Assembly (NCBI GenBank): GCA_019925095.2
Contig: CM034401.1
Span: 9,087,838-9,151,837 of the forward strand
Reading direction: 5' to 3'
DNA length: 64,000 bases
Origin: Dendrolimus kikuchii
Taxonomy: Eukaryota; Arthropoda; Insecta; Lepidoptera; Lasiocampidae
Shown: positions 12,065 to 22,861 of the stretch, in pieces
How positions within the stretch are numbered: the stretch's first letter is position 1
Layout: each line of letters starts with the position of its first letter
Position numbers and translations under genes: made by a program
The notes under the pieces: generated by a model
The model's database searches: none
Seen by the model: only the letters and a program-made list of their open reading frames with translations
Told to the model about the DNA's origin: nothing

Positions 12065-12988
12065 AGTGTAATATATAAACAAAGTGGTATTATTGGTATA
12101 GCTTATACTATAGATATACCTAGGTCTGTTCTAATAAAATACTATAGCGAAGAATAATCCGCTAAAATTACAAAGTGTTTATAAATATCGAGACACACAA
12201 CGCCACGTGACATATCAATTTTACCGGTTATCACCTGAACAGTCGATTTGTGCTCAAATGTTGATTGGTTTAAAATATTGTATGAAACGCTTTCATGAGA
12301 GGAACTCGAAGAGCGTTCTTGTTGTGTAGTTATGTTTATAGACACAAACAATTTTTGTCATTTATGCGCAGTAATACTAACTGTTTTTACACAAGAATTG
12401 TTTCTTTATTAAACAAATTTTAACTGTTTAGTAAAGTTGTGAGTTTTTAAGTTGTTTTAAAAACTCTGTTTGTAGAGTAGGTCCAAAATCTACAATTTGT
12501 ATAAACCCATGTTCTAATTAGATATAATTACTATATGAGCCTGGCTTGGCCTTTGTTCCGTTTTACTTGAAAATCGTTCTAAAATTTGAATATTAATCAA
12601 TACTTGACAAAAAAAACCCGTTCAAATACATATTAATATACATAATAATAATACACAAATGCACTCTTGTAGATTTACCCAAAGCAAAGCGTGATAGAAT
12701 GAATGTATTGGACGGAAGTTGAAAACTTCGATACATCGCATAAGATCATTAAATTGATTCGAGAAAATTGCTCAAAATTGGATATTGGCTGCTCTGTTTT
12801 GCATTTTTTAACATGCTCTGTTTACGATTTTATAAAGTAAAATAAATAAAATTGAATGCAAATATGTCTTATTTTGAAATAATGGGAACCTTACCATTTG
12901 ACTTTGATGACCTAGGTGTATTCTACTTATAAAGGATTAAGTATGGGTAGAATACAATATAAGTTAAGTATTTTCCATTGTACTAGTT
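12065..12988. other. AT-rich sequence, nothing recognised
   Basis: No gene, RNA or repeat family recognised. A 69-codon minus-strand frame (12142-12351) has no motif. Confidence 0.5.
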
Positions 12989-12990
12989 TA

Positions 12991-13118
12991 TAATTTAGAT
13001 AGCTAACACTTTATTGTACACCAATACAAAAATAAACTAAAATTATACCTAATTATGCACAAATGGCGGTCTTATCACTAAAAAGCGATCTCTTCCAGAC
13101 AACTCCAGGAATGAATTG
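12991..13118 (-). mobile_element. LINE 3' end, family L1 (AATAAAGTGTT tail), copy 1
   Basis: On the minus strand: TGGAAGAGATCGCTTTTTAG, TGATAAGACCGCC and, about 60 bp on, ACAATAAAGTGTTAGC. These are the 3'-UTR blocks of an abundant lepidopteran non-LTR retrotransposon, with AATAAA next to the end. Copies at 18822, 28869 and 45765 share both blocks; 28081, 32521 and 40087 keep only the first. Confidence 0.75.
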
Positions 13119-13349
13119 AGAAGATAATGATGATGGTGATAGACGCAAACTATAGTACGACTACTTACAATTTAGTAATATATACACAAATATTATACAT
13201 ACAGATACTAAATATATTAAATAGATATATACTAAATATACATATCATAAAACACATGTCTATAAAATGTATATAAATGTTTATAGATGAATAATGAAAA
13301 TGTATATACATTTAAGTGTCATTATATTCCAACAAGTAATATTTTTAAC

Positions 13350-13690
13350 GACTTTAAAAAGGAGGAGGTTATCAATTTGTCTGTATGTTGTTTTTTTTCT
13401 ATCTTCGTTACTCTATTTCTCCGTCAATTGTCAACCGAGTTTTTCTTTTAATTGCAAGGTTATACTCCTGAATAGATTCCATTATCACCATGTCAGGATT
13501 TGATGAGTGGAATCCAAGTAATTAGAGAAAGTAACTAAAAATTAAAATTGTTAACAAATTTCTTCGTAATCCGAAATCTTCGTCAAATATAAACCGATTT
13601 TCAATTCTTTACTCGTGTCCCGAGGTACTCCCATGGTCACCAAGTCAGGATCTGATGAGTGGACCTTGAAAGTAACTAATAAAACTCGTA
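13350..13690 (+). repeat. Duplicated lepidopteran repeat ('ATGGTCACCAAGTCAGGATC')
   Basis: 'AAAAGGAGGAGGTTATCAAT' is followed by 'ATCACCATGTCAGGATTTGA' (13486-13505), and by a second, closer-to-consensus version 'ATGGTCACCAAGTCAGGATC' (13633-13652). Both are followed by TGATGAGTGGA. These are blocks of a common non-coding moth repeat of unknown class. The 84-codon frame at 13615-13869 starts inside it and is not a believable gene. Confidence 0.6.
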
Positions 13691-14229
13691 TAACTATTAT
13701 GAATAAGGCGGAGTATTCTTCTTCAACAATCCAACGCTACCCTATTTTAGTCCCCGAACGCTGTCCGAGAAGGATTAATTACACCATAAAAAAGATTTCA
13801 CTGTGGAACGGATTGAATGCACCTTCAAAATATTTTCCTATAAAATATAAATCGTACTTGCCCAGATGACTCGACCCGATGTACGTCGTCTGATTGCTTT
13901 TTGATGCGGCGATAAATGTGACTTATGTGGTTTTGGACTAACGGCGAATACATTTGGGTAATTATGGGTTTTCGTACCGTTTAAGCAGGTACCGTTTAAT
14001 GTGTGAACACCATTATTAAGGTTTTTGTTCATATCAAGACACGTTCAATGGATTTTTTTATCATGTTTTGTTAATGTTTTTACATTCTTTACTTCTATTT
14101 TTTAACTTATAATATTCTGTGCAAACTCACTGAAATGTTTTAACTAACATTAAAAACTTGCTGGGTTATATATAATTATTAACAGCAATTTTCAAGAGAT
14201 CGAATAGAAATAAACCTAGCCCATAAACC

Positions 14230-14391
14230 TATAACCTTGAGTTGTATTCCGGTATTAGCAGCCAGGTTCTAGTCTGCCTTTAGAGAGCGGCAGCACATTG
14301 GTATCACTTTTGGTGTTATCCATAAGCGATAGCAACTGCTTTGGCCTTACAGTGGGCCGTCTGCCTGTCTAAATTCATGCAATAAAAAAAA
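14230..14391 (+). mobile_element. SINE-like family F1, diverged copy
   Basis: Contains ACCTTGAGTTGTATTCCGG, GCCAGGTTCTAGTCTGCC, GTGGGCCGTCTGCCTGTC and a final AATAAAAAAAA tail, the 3' half of the roughly 310 bp family F1. Many substitutions and lost internal blocks mark it as an old copy. Confidence 0.7.
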
Positions 14392-14600
14392 CCTATCAGA
14401 TAAGTAATAAAGGCGGTTAAACAGTTGCTTGAAATTTTTAATATCTAATTGTGTTACACCCTAATATTATTATTTATTCCCCTTTACCGAGATACTATTG
14501 ACATTACTATAGAATTAGTTAAAAACAGAGTTATTTGTGTATAAAGACAACATTTCACCAAAATTATAGTTACAAAAATAAATTCTTACAATAGTTTTAT

Positions 14601-14720
14601 TGCTTTTCAATGAATACATTTTTCTAATTCTTTTTTTTATTTTTACAGGTAAGGACAACCATTTGCACTGGAATTTTACCGGATTACTATTAAATATAAA
14701 CTAGCGTTTTAAAGGTGAGT
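14601..14720 (+). promoter_or_regulatory. Candidate recursive splice site or small non-coding exon
   Basis: A pyrimidine-rich run (TTTTTCTAATTC then TTTTTTTTATTTTTA) leads into CAG|GTAAGG at 14648|14649, which joins a 3' splice site directly to a 5' splice site. A second good donor, AAAG|GTGAGTAC, follows at 14714|14715, so a 66-bp exon (14649-14714) is defined. All three frames of that exon contain stops, so it would be non-coding. Juxtaposed acceptor and donor with a nearby downstream donor is the arrangement described for recursive splicing in long introns of insects and vertebrates. It could also be a chance match or a 5'-UTR exon. Confidence 0.4.
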
Positions 14721-16050
14721 ACTTCAGGCTTATCCTATTTCTGCGTGTAAAATATTTAACACGTGCGTATTAAATGAAAAGTAGTTTACCATGAGTAAAG
14801 ATTTTAATTCGTAGCTCGCATCGAAAGAGCTTAGATCGCCTTTAGCGAAGAAGCACTCAGCTACTAGTCAATCTTTGGCTGCTATCTATAGAGCGCACTT
14901 AGTTTTTGGTCAAATTTTGACATTGATGAGCTTAGCTAAAAATTTTGTGTTATAGATTATGTAGATAGACTTTATTAATCCCAGACAATATTGTTTGTAC
15001 ACACTAAATTTGAAAATACGAACTGTTTCAAAGTAGCTTTTATAAATGTGTAGTTAGTATTCTTGAAGCTCTACTAGCTTGATTTTTTTCTGAATTTTCC
15101 AACTCACTGTTTGAAAGTTACATGGTGGGAAGAAACTGTTTTCACGACTTTGGGAGCTATCTGGTCACCAGCACAACAGTTTTTATTTAAGTTATAATAA
15201 AATATTTAAAAAATATATTATTATAGTTTTCGAGATTTGGCTAACGATTCCCCCGCTAGAAAAATAAAGTAATAAGACACATTTTATTTTCTATTTTTAG
15301 TCCATGTTGCTAATCTAGTGTGAGATAAAAATTTATTATATATTCAAACTAAAATAAATTTTGGTATAGTTCAAAGTACGATCTATTAATTTCATTCGAA
15401 TGAAATCAAACCGCGGCCATTATGAATCCATGAATGAAGTGATGGATATATGAAAACACACATTGATCTCAAACCCACTTAAAAATTTCGAAGCAACGAC
15501 ACGCCTACCTAGAGTCATGCGACGAAATTTAATTTCTACTTTTAATACTTGTTACTAACCTTGTGTAAGAATCTTTCTACTGAAAAGTGCACTCTATGAA
15601 TTGCACTCCAATAGAGGCATGCGGCAGCCATGTTGGATCCAAGGATGGATAGACGGACGTATGAGAAGAGGCTCGGACTGTAATTGCGAAGCTATTCGCC
15701 TCAAGCAGTTTTTACGAATAGTTAAATTCCACTTACGACTTATGAACAGCGTATTTACTTACGATAAAATTTATTGTGAAATTAGTCGTAAAGACAATAC
15801 TCATTAGTTTAGCCAAGTTTATTATTATAAGATATCCAGCGATACTCAATAGCTGAAATAGTCATTCAATACCTACCTAAATATTTCCCAGTTCGTAAAC
15901 TAAAAGGTCAATCAACTCAAAGTGGGTGGGTATTTAGATAAGAGGCTAAGAAATGTATATAAGTTATACCCTTATTTGTCTCTAGTTGACATATTAAACT
16001 TAAAGTTACCTGGAGGATATAAAAACCACAATCTAAACTAATCTATATTA
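14721..16050. other. AT-rich sequence, nothing recognised
   Basis: No gene or repeat family recognised. A 68-codon plus-strand frame (15601-15807) has no motif. Confidence 0.5.
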
Positions 16051-16052
16051 AT

Positions 16053-16692
16053 ACTAGCGGCCCCAGCAGACGTTGTCCTGCCTTTAAAAAATAAAATTCT
16101 AGAACTCGATCCCAGAGCCACGTACCAGTTCTAATTGCGAATCTAAACCATCCGGGTACCCACTCAAACACACAAAAACAAAATCACCAAAATCGCTCCA
16201 GGTGATTAGGAGGATTCCAGAACCCGATCTCAGCGCCACCTACCGGTTCTAATTGTGAATCTACAAGAGTTATATATTTTTTTTATTCTAAGTCATATGA
16301 CAAAATAAGATTAAAAATCTTGCCAAAAAATTAAAGTTTATAATTAACAAATAGAAAATAGGGGTTGATCGTAGAGGGGTGAAAATTTAGGGTTGTATGT
16401 ATTTTTTAATGCTGTTTCCTAAAAAAATAACAATTATTCCAAAAAAATACAAAAAAAAATTGGGGTGGACACTCCTTATCACTTAGGGGTTTGAAAAATA
16501 GATAGTAGCCGATTTTCAGACTTACTGAATATGCATAACAATTTCATATGAATCGGTATTACTGGATCGATTTCAAAAATTCTTTCATCTTTAGAATGCT
16601 ACATTATCCTTGAGTAATTAGGCTATATTTAATTTAAATAATTGGGTTCTAATTTATTGTTAAGACAGGACAACGTCTGCCGGGATCGCTAG
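16053..16692. mobile_element. TAGCGG-family element with both inverted ends
   Basis: The left end CTAGCGGCCCCAGCAGACG plus TTGTCCTGCCTT (16053-16083) is mirrored at the right end (16662-16692; on the minus strand CTAGCGATCCCGGCAGACG plus TTGTCCTGTCTT). The interior holds blocks of two known moth repeats: 'CCACCTACCGGTTCTAATTG' on the left and 'GGGGTTGATCGTAGAGGGGT' on the right. No open transposase frame. No clear target duplication. Either a 640-bp non-autonomous element with about 31-bp inverted repeats or two head-to-head copies. Confidence 0.65.
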
Positions 16693-16799
16693 TTCTAAAA
16701 TAAACTGATCTACGGAACATATTATCACATCGCCATCAGTATGGGAATTTAAAAAACTTACAATTATATAACAGCTCAAGATAAGTTGTTAAGGGCCAT

Positions 16800-16912
16800 C
16801 TTCGAATACCAAAAGTCGTAAGAGATGAAATGCGTTAGGAGGGAAGAAAAGTAGAAAAGCGGCCCCTGGGCTCCGAAGCGGCCGCTCCGAACACAACCGG
16901 GATTTAATGTTA
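16800..16912. other. GC-rich patch with NotI-type palindrome
   Basis: GCGGCCGC occurs once inside a short GC-rich patch (about 16858-16905). The text resembles the end of a LINE but no frame gives a clear protein match, so I leave it unclassified. Confidence 0.3.
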
Positions 16913-16944
16913 GAATAATGATGAGTAGTGTTTCTGGTATCATA

Positions 16945-17004
16945 TTATTATCAAAATATTATAAATGCGAAAGTAACTCTGTCTGTCTGTATGTCTGTTC
17001 CGTT

Positions 17005-17045
<41 letters not shown>

Positions 17046-17547
17046 ATGTGTGTGTGTGTGTGTGTGTATATATATTTGATGCCAAGGATGAACATAGGAT
17101 ACTTTTTATCCCGAAAAATGGGATAGTTTCCGGGATAAAAATATATTTGTCTCTCTGTTTGTTATCCTTTTATGGAAAGACTATGGAACCAATTTGGCTG
17201 AAATTAGGTACATATGCCATTTTAATACCGAGGGTGGCCAGGGGATACTTTTCATCCCGCATAATGGAATAGATTTATGTAAAGGTTATCCCAAAAACTA
17301 GGATAGATTTTGTGATTTTTGTCTATTTTATCCCTTTCGTCCACTTGGCTCACTCGGTCCACGTCGTCATTTATGTAGTTTACAGATAGACGGGGATGGG
17401 ATAGTTTGTGATATAATATGAAGTAAATTTTCCGGGGGCAAATACATAAAAAAATATTACAATGTAACCTATACTACCAGCTCTTTAAACAAGAGGTACG
17501 CACTAGAGATTGACCCGCGGCTTAGCCGCGAGGTAAACTTTAGTAGT
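16945..17547 (+). mobile_element. Lepidopteran repeat R5, tandem unit 1
   Basis: Starts at 'TATAAATGCGAAAGTAACTC' plus 'TGTCTGTCTG', passes 'CCGAGGGTGG' and 'TTTTCATCCCGCATAATGG', and ends 'GACCCGCGGCTTAGCCGCG' plus AGGTAAAC. It is the common 'CGAAAGTAACTCTGTCTG ... AGCCGCGGGTA' non-autonomous repeat of moths. A (TA)n(TG)n tract interrupts it near its start. Units 2 and 3 follow head-to-tail. Confidence 0.75.
17005..17076 (+). repeat. (TA)n(TG)n(TA)n microsatellite
   Basis: About 25 bp of TA, about 40 bp of TG with one interruption, then a short TA run. It sits inside repeat R5 unit 1, just after the TCTGTCTG block. Confidence 0.95.
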
Positions 17548-18060
17548 GTTATAAATGCGAAAGTAACTCTGTCTGTTTGTCTGTTCCGCTTTCACACAAA
17601 AACTACTGGACCGATTTAGCTGAAACTCAGTATATACTTAATTTTAATACCGAGGGTGGACAAGAGCTACTTTTCATCCCGGATAATGGGATAGATTTAT
17701 GTAAAGGTTTTTTGTGATTTTCTATATTTGTCATTTCAGTAATTTCGGGAATTTCAGGTCATATCGGTAATTACGGTTATTGCGGTATTTTGGTAATTTC
17801 AGTGATTACTGTAATTTCGTTTATTTCAGCCATTTCGGTCAATTTGCTCATTTCGGCCATTTTGGTAATTTTGATCATTTCGGCCATTTCGGTAATTTTG
17901 ATCATTTCGGTTATTTCGGCCATTATGGTAATTTCGGTCAATTGGGCTTTTTCGGTAATTTTGGTTATTTCAGTCATTGCGGTCATTTCGGTCGTTTTTG
18001 TCATTGTTGTCATTTAGGTAGTTTTCAGATAGATAGAAAGGCGATAGATAGATAAATAAA
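17548..18060 (+). mobile_element. Lepidopteran repeat R5, tandem unit 2 with minisatellite
   Basis: Opens with the same TATAAATGCGAAAGTAACTC and keeps 'ACCGAGGGTGGACAAGAGC' and 'TTTTCATCCCGGATAATGGG'. Where unit 1 has about 60 bp of sequence, this unit has a 290-bp array of 9-bp repeats (17729-18018). It then returns to R5-like 'GTAGTTTTCAGATAGATAG'. Confidence 0.7.
17729..18018 (+). repeat. 9-bp minisatellite (ATTTCGGTC type)
   Basis: About 30 variants of ATTTCGGNN, with a 27-bp higher-order unit repeated near 17860-17915. Because 9 is a multiple of 3, and the unit lacks stops, two plus-strand frames and one minus-strand frame remain open (75-91 codons). They read HFG/NFG-like or MAE/ITE-like triplet repeats. 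These are by-products of the array, not genes. Confidence 0.93.
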
Positions 18061-18137
18061 ATTAGAATAGGTTGAAATAAAAGATGAAAGTTTGTATGGA
18101 AGATCAATCATTTCTCAAGTTTATATTATAGATATAT

Positions 18138-18450
18138 AAATCCATATCTATGAACAATGCGATAGTAACTCGATCTGTCTATTTGTTAACCTTTCACGGA
18201 AAGCTACTGAAGCATTGGATCGGTTTTGCTATAAATTAGTTTAAATATAGTTATAATACCGAAAATGGACATAAATACTTCTGCTGGAAGATGGGATAGT
18301 TTGCGATATAAAAAGAAGTAAATCTTCCGGGGGCAAATAGCACTAACATAAAAATGTAGTACAATGAAACCTGTATGAGCGCTTGCTTTTTAAACTAGAG
18401 GCACGCGCCAGAGGTCGACCCGCGGCACAGCCGCGGGGTAAACTCTAATA
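18138..18450 (+). mobile_element. Lepidopteran repeat R5, tandem unit 3
   Basis: 'AATGCGATAGTAACTCGATC', 'ATAATACCGAAAATGGACAT', 'GGGATAGTTTGCGATATAAA' and 'GACCCGCGGCACAGCCGCGG' follow the order of units 1 and 2. It lacks the minisatellite region. It ends in a CA/TA microsatellite. Confidence 0.7.
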
Positions 18451-18457
18451 CACACAG

Positions 18458-18552
<95 letters not shown>
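18450..18552 (+). repeat. (CA)n(TA)n compound microsatellite
   Basis: About 28 bp of CA followed by about 75 bp of pure TA, directly after the terminal AACTCTAATA of repeat R5 unit 3. Minus-strand frames across it (18390-18593) are microsatellite translations. Confidence 0.97.
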
Positions 18553-18821
18553 AATTTGTACATTAGTATGTTACTAACCGAGGCGAAACACAAAATTAAT
18601 TACTTGATGGGCTTTGTGGCTACGTAGTCTAAGCTTTGACGCACCTGGTGATATCTAGAAGTAATTTTACTACCATATTTTCCGTTATTTACTGGCCTTT
18701 GAATCATCTGGGACTGAATCCAGAATTATCCATCGCACATTACTCATAATCATAACATAAGTGTAACTTTCTTAGTTTAACAATATACGGTGTATTTTCT
18801 TCCGATTAATTTATGAACAAA

Positions 18822-18940
18822 AGATAGATAGATGACTCTTTAATGTACATCAAAGCATAGACAAACAGAAATAGAAAAAGTTAAAAGTAGCAAAATAGGC
18901 GGCTTTTCGCTAATAAGCAGTCTCTCTCCCATGAAAAAAA
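18822..18940 (-). mobile_element. LINE 3' end, family L1, copy 2
   Basis: Minus strand blocks GAGAGAGACTGCTTATTAGC, GAAAAGCCGCC and, about 60 bp on, ACATTAAAGAGTCATC correspond to the L1 tail (CTGGAAGAGATCGCT, GGCCGCC, AATAAAGTGTT), with substitutions. A GATAGATAGAT run follows as in other copies. Confidence 0.6.
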
Positions 18941-18959
18941 AGGAGAAAGACTAAAATTA

Positions 18960-19470
18960 ATTCAATCGCCGCAATTTTATGTTATAACATATCCTGTAGC
19001 ATCATAATCCAATTTTGAGACAATATTAACTATAATAAAGTACCATTCTTTCACGAAATCAAATATTTTATTCATATTTAGCATCTAGGCATCAGTATAC
19101 ATATTGAATTGCTCAGACGCGACAAAAACCATTCTATAAATACAAAATTCAGTATGATTAATATTTATACATTTTGTGCTATTATCAACTGTTAGATATG
19201 TAAGGCACGTAACAGTCCATAAATGGCTTCTAATTGAAGGTGCATGTGAGGAAGTTTTTGCGGCCGTGATTACTGTCGCTACTAGCTGACACCAGTTTTT
19301 GCTTGCCAAATGATAAACTGCTGGAAATCAAATAGATACTTTTATATCGGTCTTAGAAAAAGTTACATGAAATAGGTATTTATAAATTTGTTTCTTAACG
19401 ACTTGTTAATTGACGAATTTATAGGTTGCGATACATAAGTATAAACAGTTTGGAATCTATCCTTTCTTTC
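18960..19470. other. AT-rich sequence, nothing recognised
   Basis: No gene or repeat recognised. A 74-codon minus frame (19085-19309) has no motif. Confidence 0.45.
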
Positions 19471-19475
19471 CGCTA

Positions 19476-19911
19476 ATGTACGAGTATCCCTCTCTCTTTA
19501 TTCTAGGAAGGGTTGGATACCATAGGCTCAAAGTGAGGAGAAACTTACAGTTAGTTATGCATTTATTAAAATTGTTACGGGATTTGATATCTAATCCCAG
19601 CATTTTGTGGAGTATAAACTTCTATATACCTGACAACTATAACTGCGGTAGACAGCACAGGGTTCTACAGTACCGGCCAGTAGTACTAATGTGCTTTTAC
19701 AAGCACCTCTAACCACGGCTCTTCGGATATTGAACCAGATTTGTGAAAGAACATAGATTTAGGATATTCTCACGTGTCCTTTAGGGAAATTCTAAGAGTG
19801 TGCATTAAAGTATATTACTATCACAATAGGCTAAGGATAAGGTGCTTACATTGTCGCTTTAGTTGTAAGACTCTTATGACATTGTAATTGAATGAAATAA
19901 ATAAATAAATA
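19476..19911 (+). pseudogene. LINE ORF2 C-terminal remnant with 3' tail
   Basis: The frame from 19476 reads VRRNLQLVMHLLKLLRD, then NPSILWSINFYIPDN and HRVLQYRPV. This is the kind of leucine-rich C-terminal end found after the reverse transcriptase domain in insect jockey/CR1-type LINEs. The frame stops at 19710-19712. Further matching text follows in shifted frames, and the sequence ends in AAATAAATAAATAA (19898-19911), a LINE-like tail. No catalytic domain remains, so it is a 5'-truncated, decayed copy. Confidence 0.6.
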
Positions 19912-19914
19912 ATT

Positions 19915-21770
19915 GTGTGTTCTCTTTAACTTTTGAACCATGAAGTATAACATTAATTTCGTAGAGCTTAAAAAATATTTTCAATGCAAATTGTTTCAAT
20001 ATTCGTTCAGTAGTTTTTGAGATATCGTGTATTTTCGATTAAATGCTTTTTATGGTTCCGTAGTCAAATAACGAAAACAACATTCGTCACCTCTACGGAT
20101 CTTTTCTTTGTGTGTACCCAATTTCTATGACTTTTGAAGGACAGTATTTCTACACATCAATTTTAAAAAAACATTATAAAATGCCATGATTCTTAAGACT
20201 TGTCTTACAATAAACCACCCCACACGTTTTTCATTTATATGCATGACAAATATTCCTAGTTTTTAGTTTTTTCACACTGTGGATCAGCAGATACGAACTA
20301 AAACATTTTTCAAATAAATTTCATCCAAACACATCAAGTAGTTTATGAGAAAATTACTCTGACATGTTAAGGTAAACTGACTGATGCGTGTATATATTAA
20401 ATAGTAAGAAAATAGTAGTGAAATAATGTATAAATAGTAGAAAACAAGTAGAAAATAACATAATAAAACTACGTTTTAACGGTTTTAAGCGCAGTAATTT
20501 TATTTGATTTTGGTTTTTCCGACGTTTCAGAAAATAACAAATAAAAATAAACATAGTATAAATGTAATAAATATAAGAAGTGTATTATAAAGTAAGCATT
20601 TGTGTAAAAAAGATGAGAAAAAGAAATAAAAATAAATAAAAAGAATCCCAACCCTTTCCCTATACTAGATAGCAAAAGAAAGAAAAAAAAATTATAAGAC
20701 GAAAGAATACACTCTATTTTAACCCATAATGGAGGAAGAGATGAATTAAAAAAACTCACTGATGAACAGACATGAAAATTGTATTAAGGTTTCTACTTTA
20801 CCAAAATGACTACGAAATATTAAAAAAGCATTCTTGATAAAGTGTTGTTTAAAAGATAATTTCAAGACATTTAATATTTTTCTTCCCATAGTTATGTGCT
20901 TTAGAAACAGTGGACCGGAATTTGGTCAATTTGTTGGCGTAAATTCACATTTCACGTATAACATAAATACTCTAATTTTAGTTCGAAAAATTAATTTATA
21001 ACGTATTTATATGTATTCAGAGCGATACTTTCTGGTCATTAACGTACCTATTTCCTATCTATTAGCAGATAAACGAGACTGTGACGCGACTATCGTGATT
21101 TCTCTGAGCATTCGATGAAATCTACTTTTACAAATATCACGAGCTAAATTATGAATAACCATACATTTATCATTTAGCTTTCGGAACAATGAGGGTCATT
21201 ATTTATGTCTTAGGCTATTCTAGCCCACTCTATACATGTTTGTTACATGCGCGACATACATTTTAAATCTTTGACGTTTGTGGGCAGACAATGTCACGGC
21301 ATGTAACATAAGATCCGACCCTCATTTAATAAATGATACCTGAGTTCAATTTATATTGCATTTATCTATTTTGAACTATTATTTACTATGTTCTGATTCA
21401 TGGTGTGTAATAAACTAATGTATTTGTGTCGTTTAGAAAGTAATCTGACTGAACGGACGTGTAACTTAATTTGACTATTAGCTTCTTGCCATCTGTTACC
21501 ATAGTTCCTGTTGGTCGTTTATTGTCAATAATTTTAAATTTTGATGAATTGATGAATATTAATTAGTAAACAGCACAACGTGCCTAACAAACGTCGGCAA
21601 AATTACATTTTAATTGGCAGACATTGTATATTCCAAGGCTTACAAGAGTTACGTTTTCATTATATATATAAAAAAATTCTAAACATGCCGTCTCTGTACA
21701 TTGAAGGTATTAAAAAAATAACTTGAATAGACTATGTAAACGACGTAGAACACGATTCATTTTTTTGGAA
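19915..21770. other. AT-rich sequence, nothing recognised
   Basis: No gene or named repeat. Several hydrophobic minus-strand frames at 20354-20759 are translations of T-rich sequence and carry no motif. Confidence 0.5.
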
Positions 21771-21774
21771 TTCT

Positions 21775-22035
21775 TGTCCGTTTGTCTGTTTGTTCGGGAT
21801 TCACGTAAAAACTGCTAGGTCGTTTTCGATGCGGTTTTCACTGATCGACGGCTAATTCTTAGATTTAAAATATCCCAGTTTATCCCGGAAATCCTGCGGT
21901 AATTCTCCCGGGAGCGGTACTGGTAAAAAATCCGTTGCCCTGCTGAAAATAACTTTTGATTTTGAATACTGGCAAAATATCTGTAATCTACGTTACTCAT
22001 TACACGTGGATGAAGTCACGGGCAAATCCTAGTAT
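21775..22035 (-). mobile_element. Lep1/Helitron-like repeat, minus copy
   Basis: Minus strand: 'GTGACTTCATCCACGTG' type start near 22020, 'CGGGATAAACTGGGATATTT', 'CGATCAGTGAAAACCGCATC', and 'GAACAAACAGACAAACGG' near 21780. Same block order as 41935-42175. The 61-codon minus frame (21815-22000) is contained in it and is not a gene. Confidence 0.7.
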
Positions 22036-22860
22036 GTAAATAAACTTGCCAATTCTGGGGCCTAACCAAGATATCCCACAAGAGTTGGATTGGTAAGTAT
22101 GCTTACAAAATACAGGTACTCTACCTGAAATCGAATAAAGGTTGTCTGTGTCCCACTAAACTAGGCAGGCTAGCACTTAAATTATCAGACCACAGAATAC
22201 AGAGGATATTACAAATATTAAAAAATCGTAAAATATGGCCTCTACTCTCCTCTTTGCTTTCACCTTCATAATACGTCTTTTCCCTTCACAGTCTACTATT
22301 CTGACATACGTTCTCTGGCACAGCACAAATCTTTGTCCTTCACACGATCACATCTTTTTTTGACCAATTTGTACACCTACGTCCATTAGTGATGATGATC
22401 TAATGATTATAACAATTCCTCGCCTCGGCTTCTATTTTTGTATTGTGTAAATTAATTTTTAAAATGTCACTATGTATCATAACCTAATGTCTTTATTCTA
22501 CACGACTCTCTGCGACACGAATAAACCCATGAGGTTTCTGTGCCACAGCCAAATATGATTTTTTTATGTATATGAATGTAAGCATATATATTTTTTTTAA
22601 ATCGCCAATCTCCTACATCTTGGGCTAAGACAGAGTGTTTCTTTTTCTCGACTATTATATTTTTTCTTTCTTTTAATGCCATTCTTGGGAAAATAAATAG
22701 GGGCGTCATTATATTTTATTTTATTTTCTTGTTTTTCTTTTTCTTTCTTTTCTTTTTGAAACTTACCTTCTATTACATTTTCTTACTTACTAGTTTACAA
22801 TGCACAAGACTTATAAAAAAATAGGATTTGAGATATAAATAGAATATGCAATATAAAGAA
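22036..22860. other. AT-rich sequence, no confident feature
   Basis: A degenerate tRNA-like stretch at 22090-22200 is too weak to call. Minus-strand GAAG|GTAAGT at 22767/22766 is a textbook donor sequence but has no exon or acceptor that I can see. Confidence 0.4.
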
Positions 22861-22861
22861 A

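Noticed and set aside
13615..13869. 84-codon frame as a gene
   Set aside because: It begins inside a known type of dispersed moth repeat.
17777..18055. Three overlapping 75-91 codon frames (FG-rich and MTEIT-rich proteins)
   Set aside because: They are translations of a 9-bp minisatellite on both strands; the period keeps frames open without selection.
18390..18593. 67-codon minus frame with a run of YIYIYI
   Set aside because: Pure translation of the (TA)n microsatellite.
22090..22205. Degenerate tRNA-like minus-strand stretch
   Set aside because: Only a weak B-box-like TTCGATTTCAGG; A box unconvincing and no second copy.
22740..22790. Minus-strand GAAG|GTAAGT as evidence of an exon
   Set aside because: The donor word is perfect, but there is no acceptor, open frame or composition change around it.
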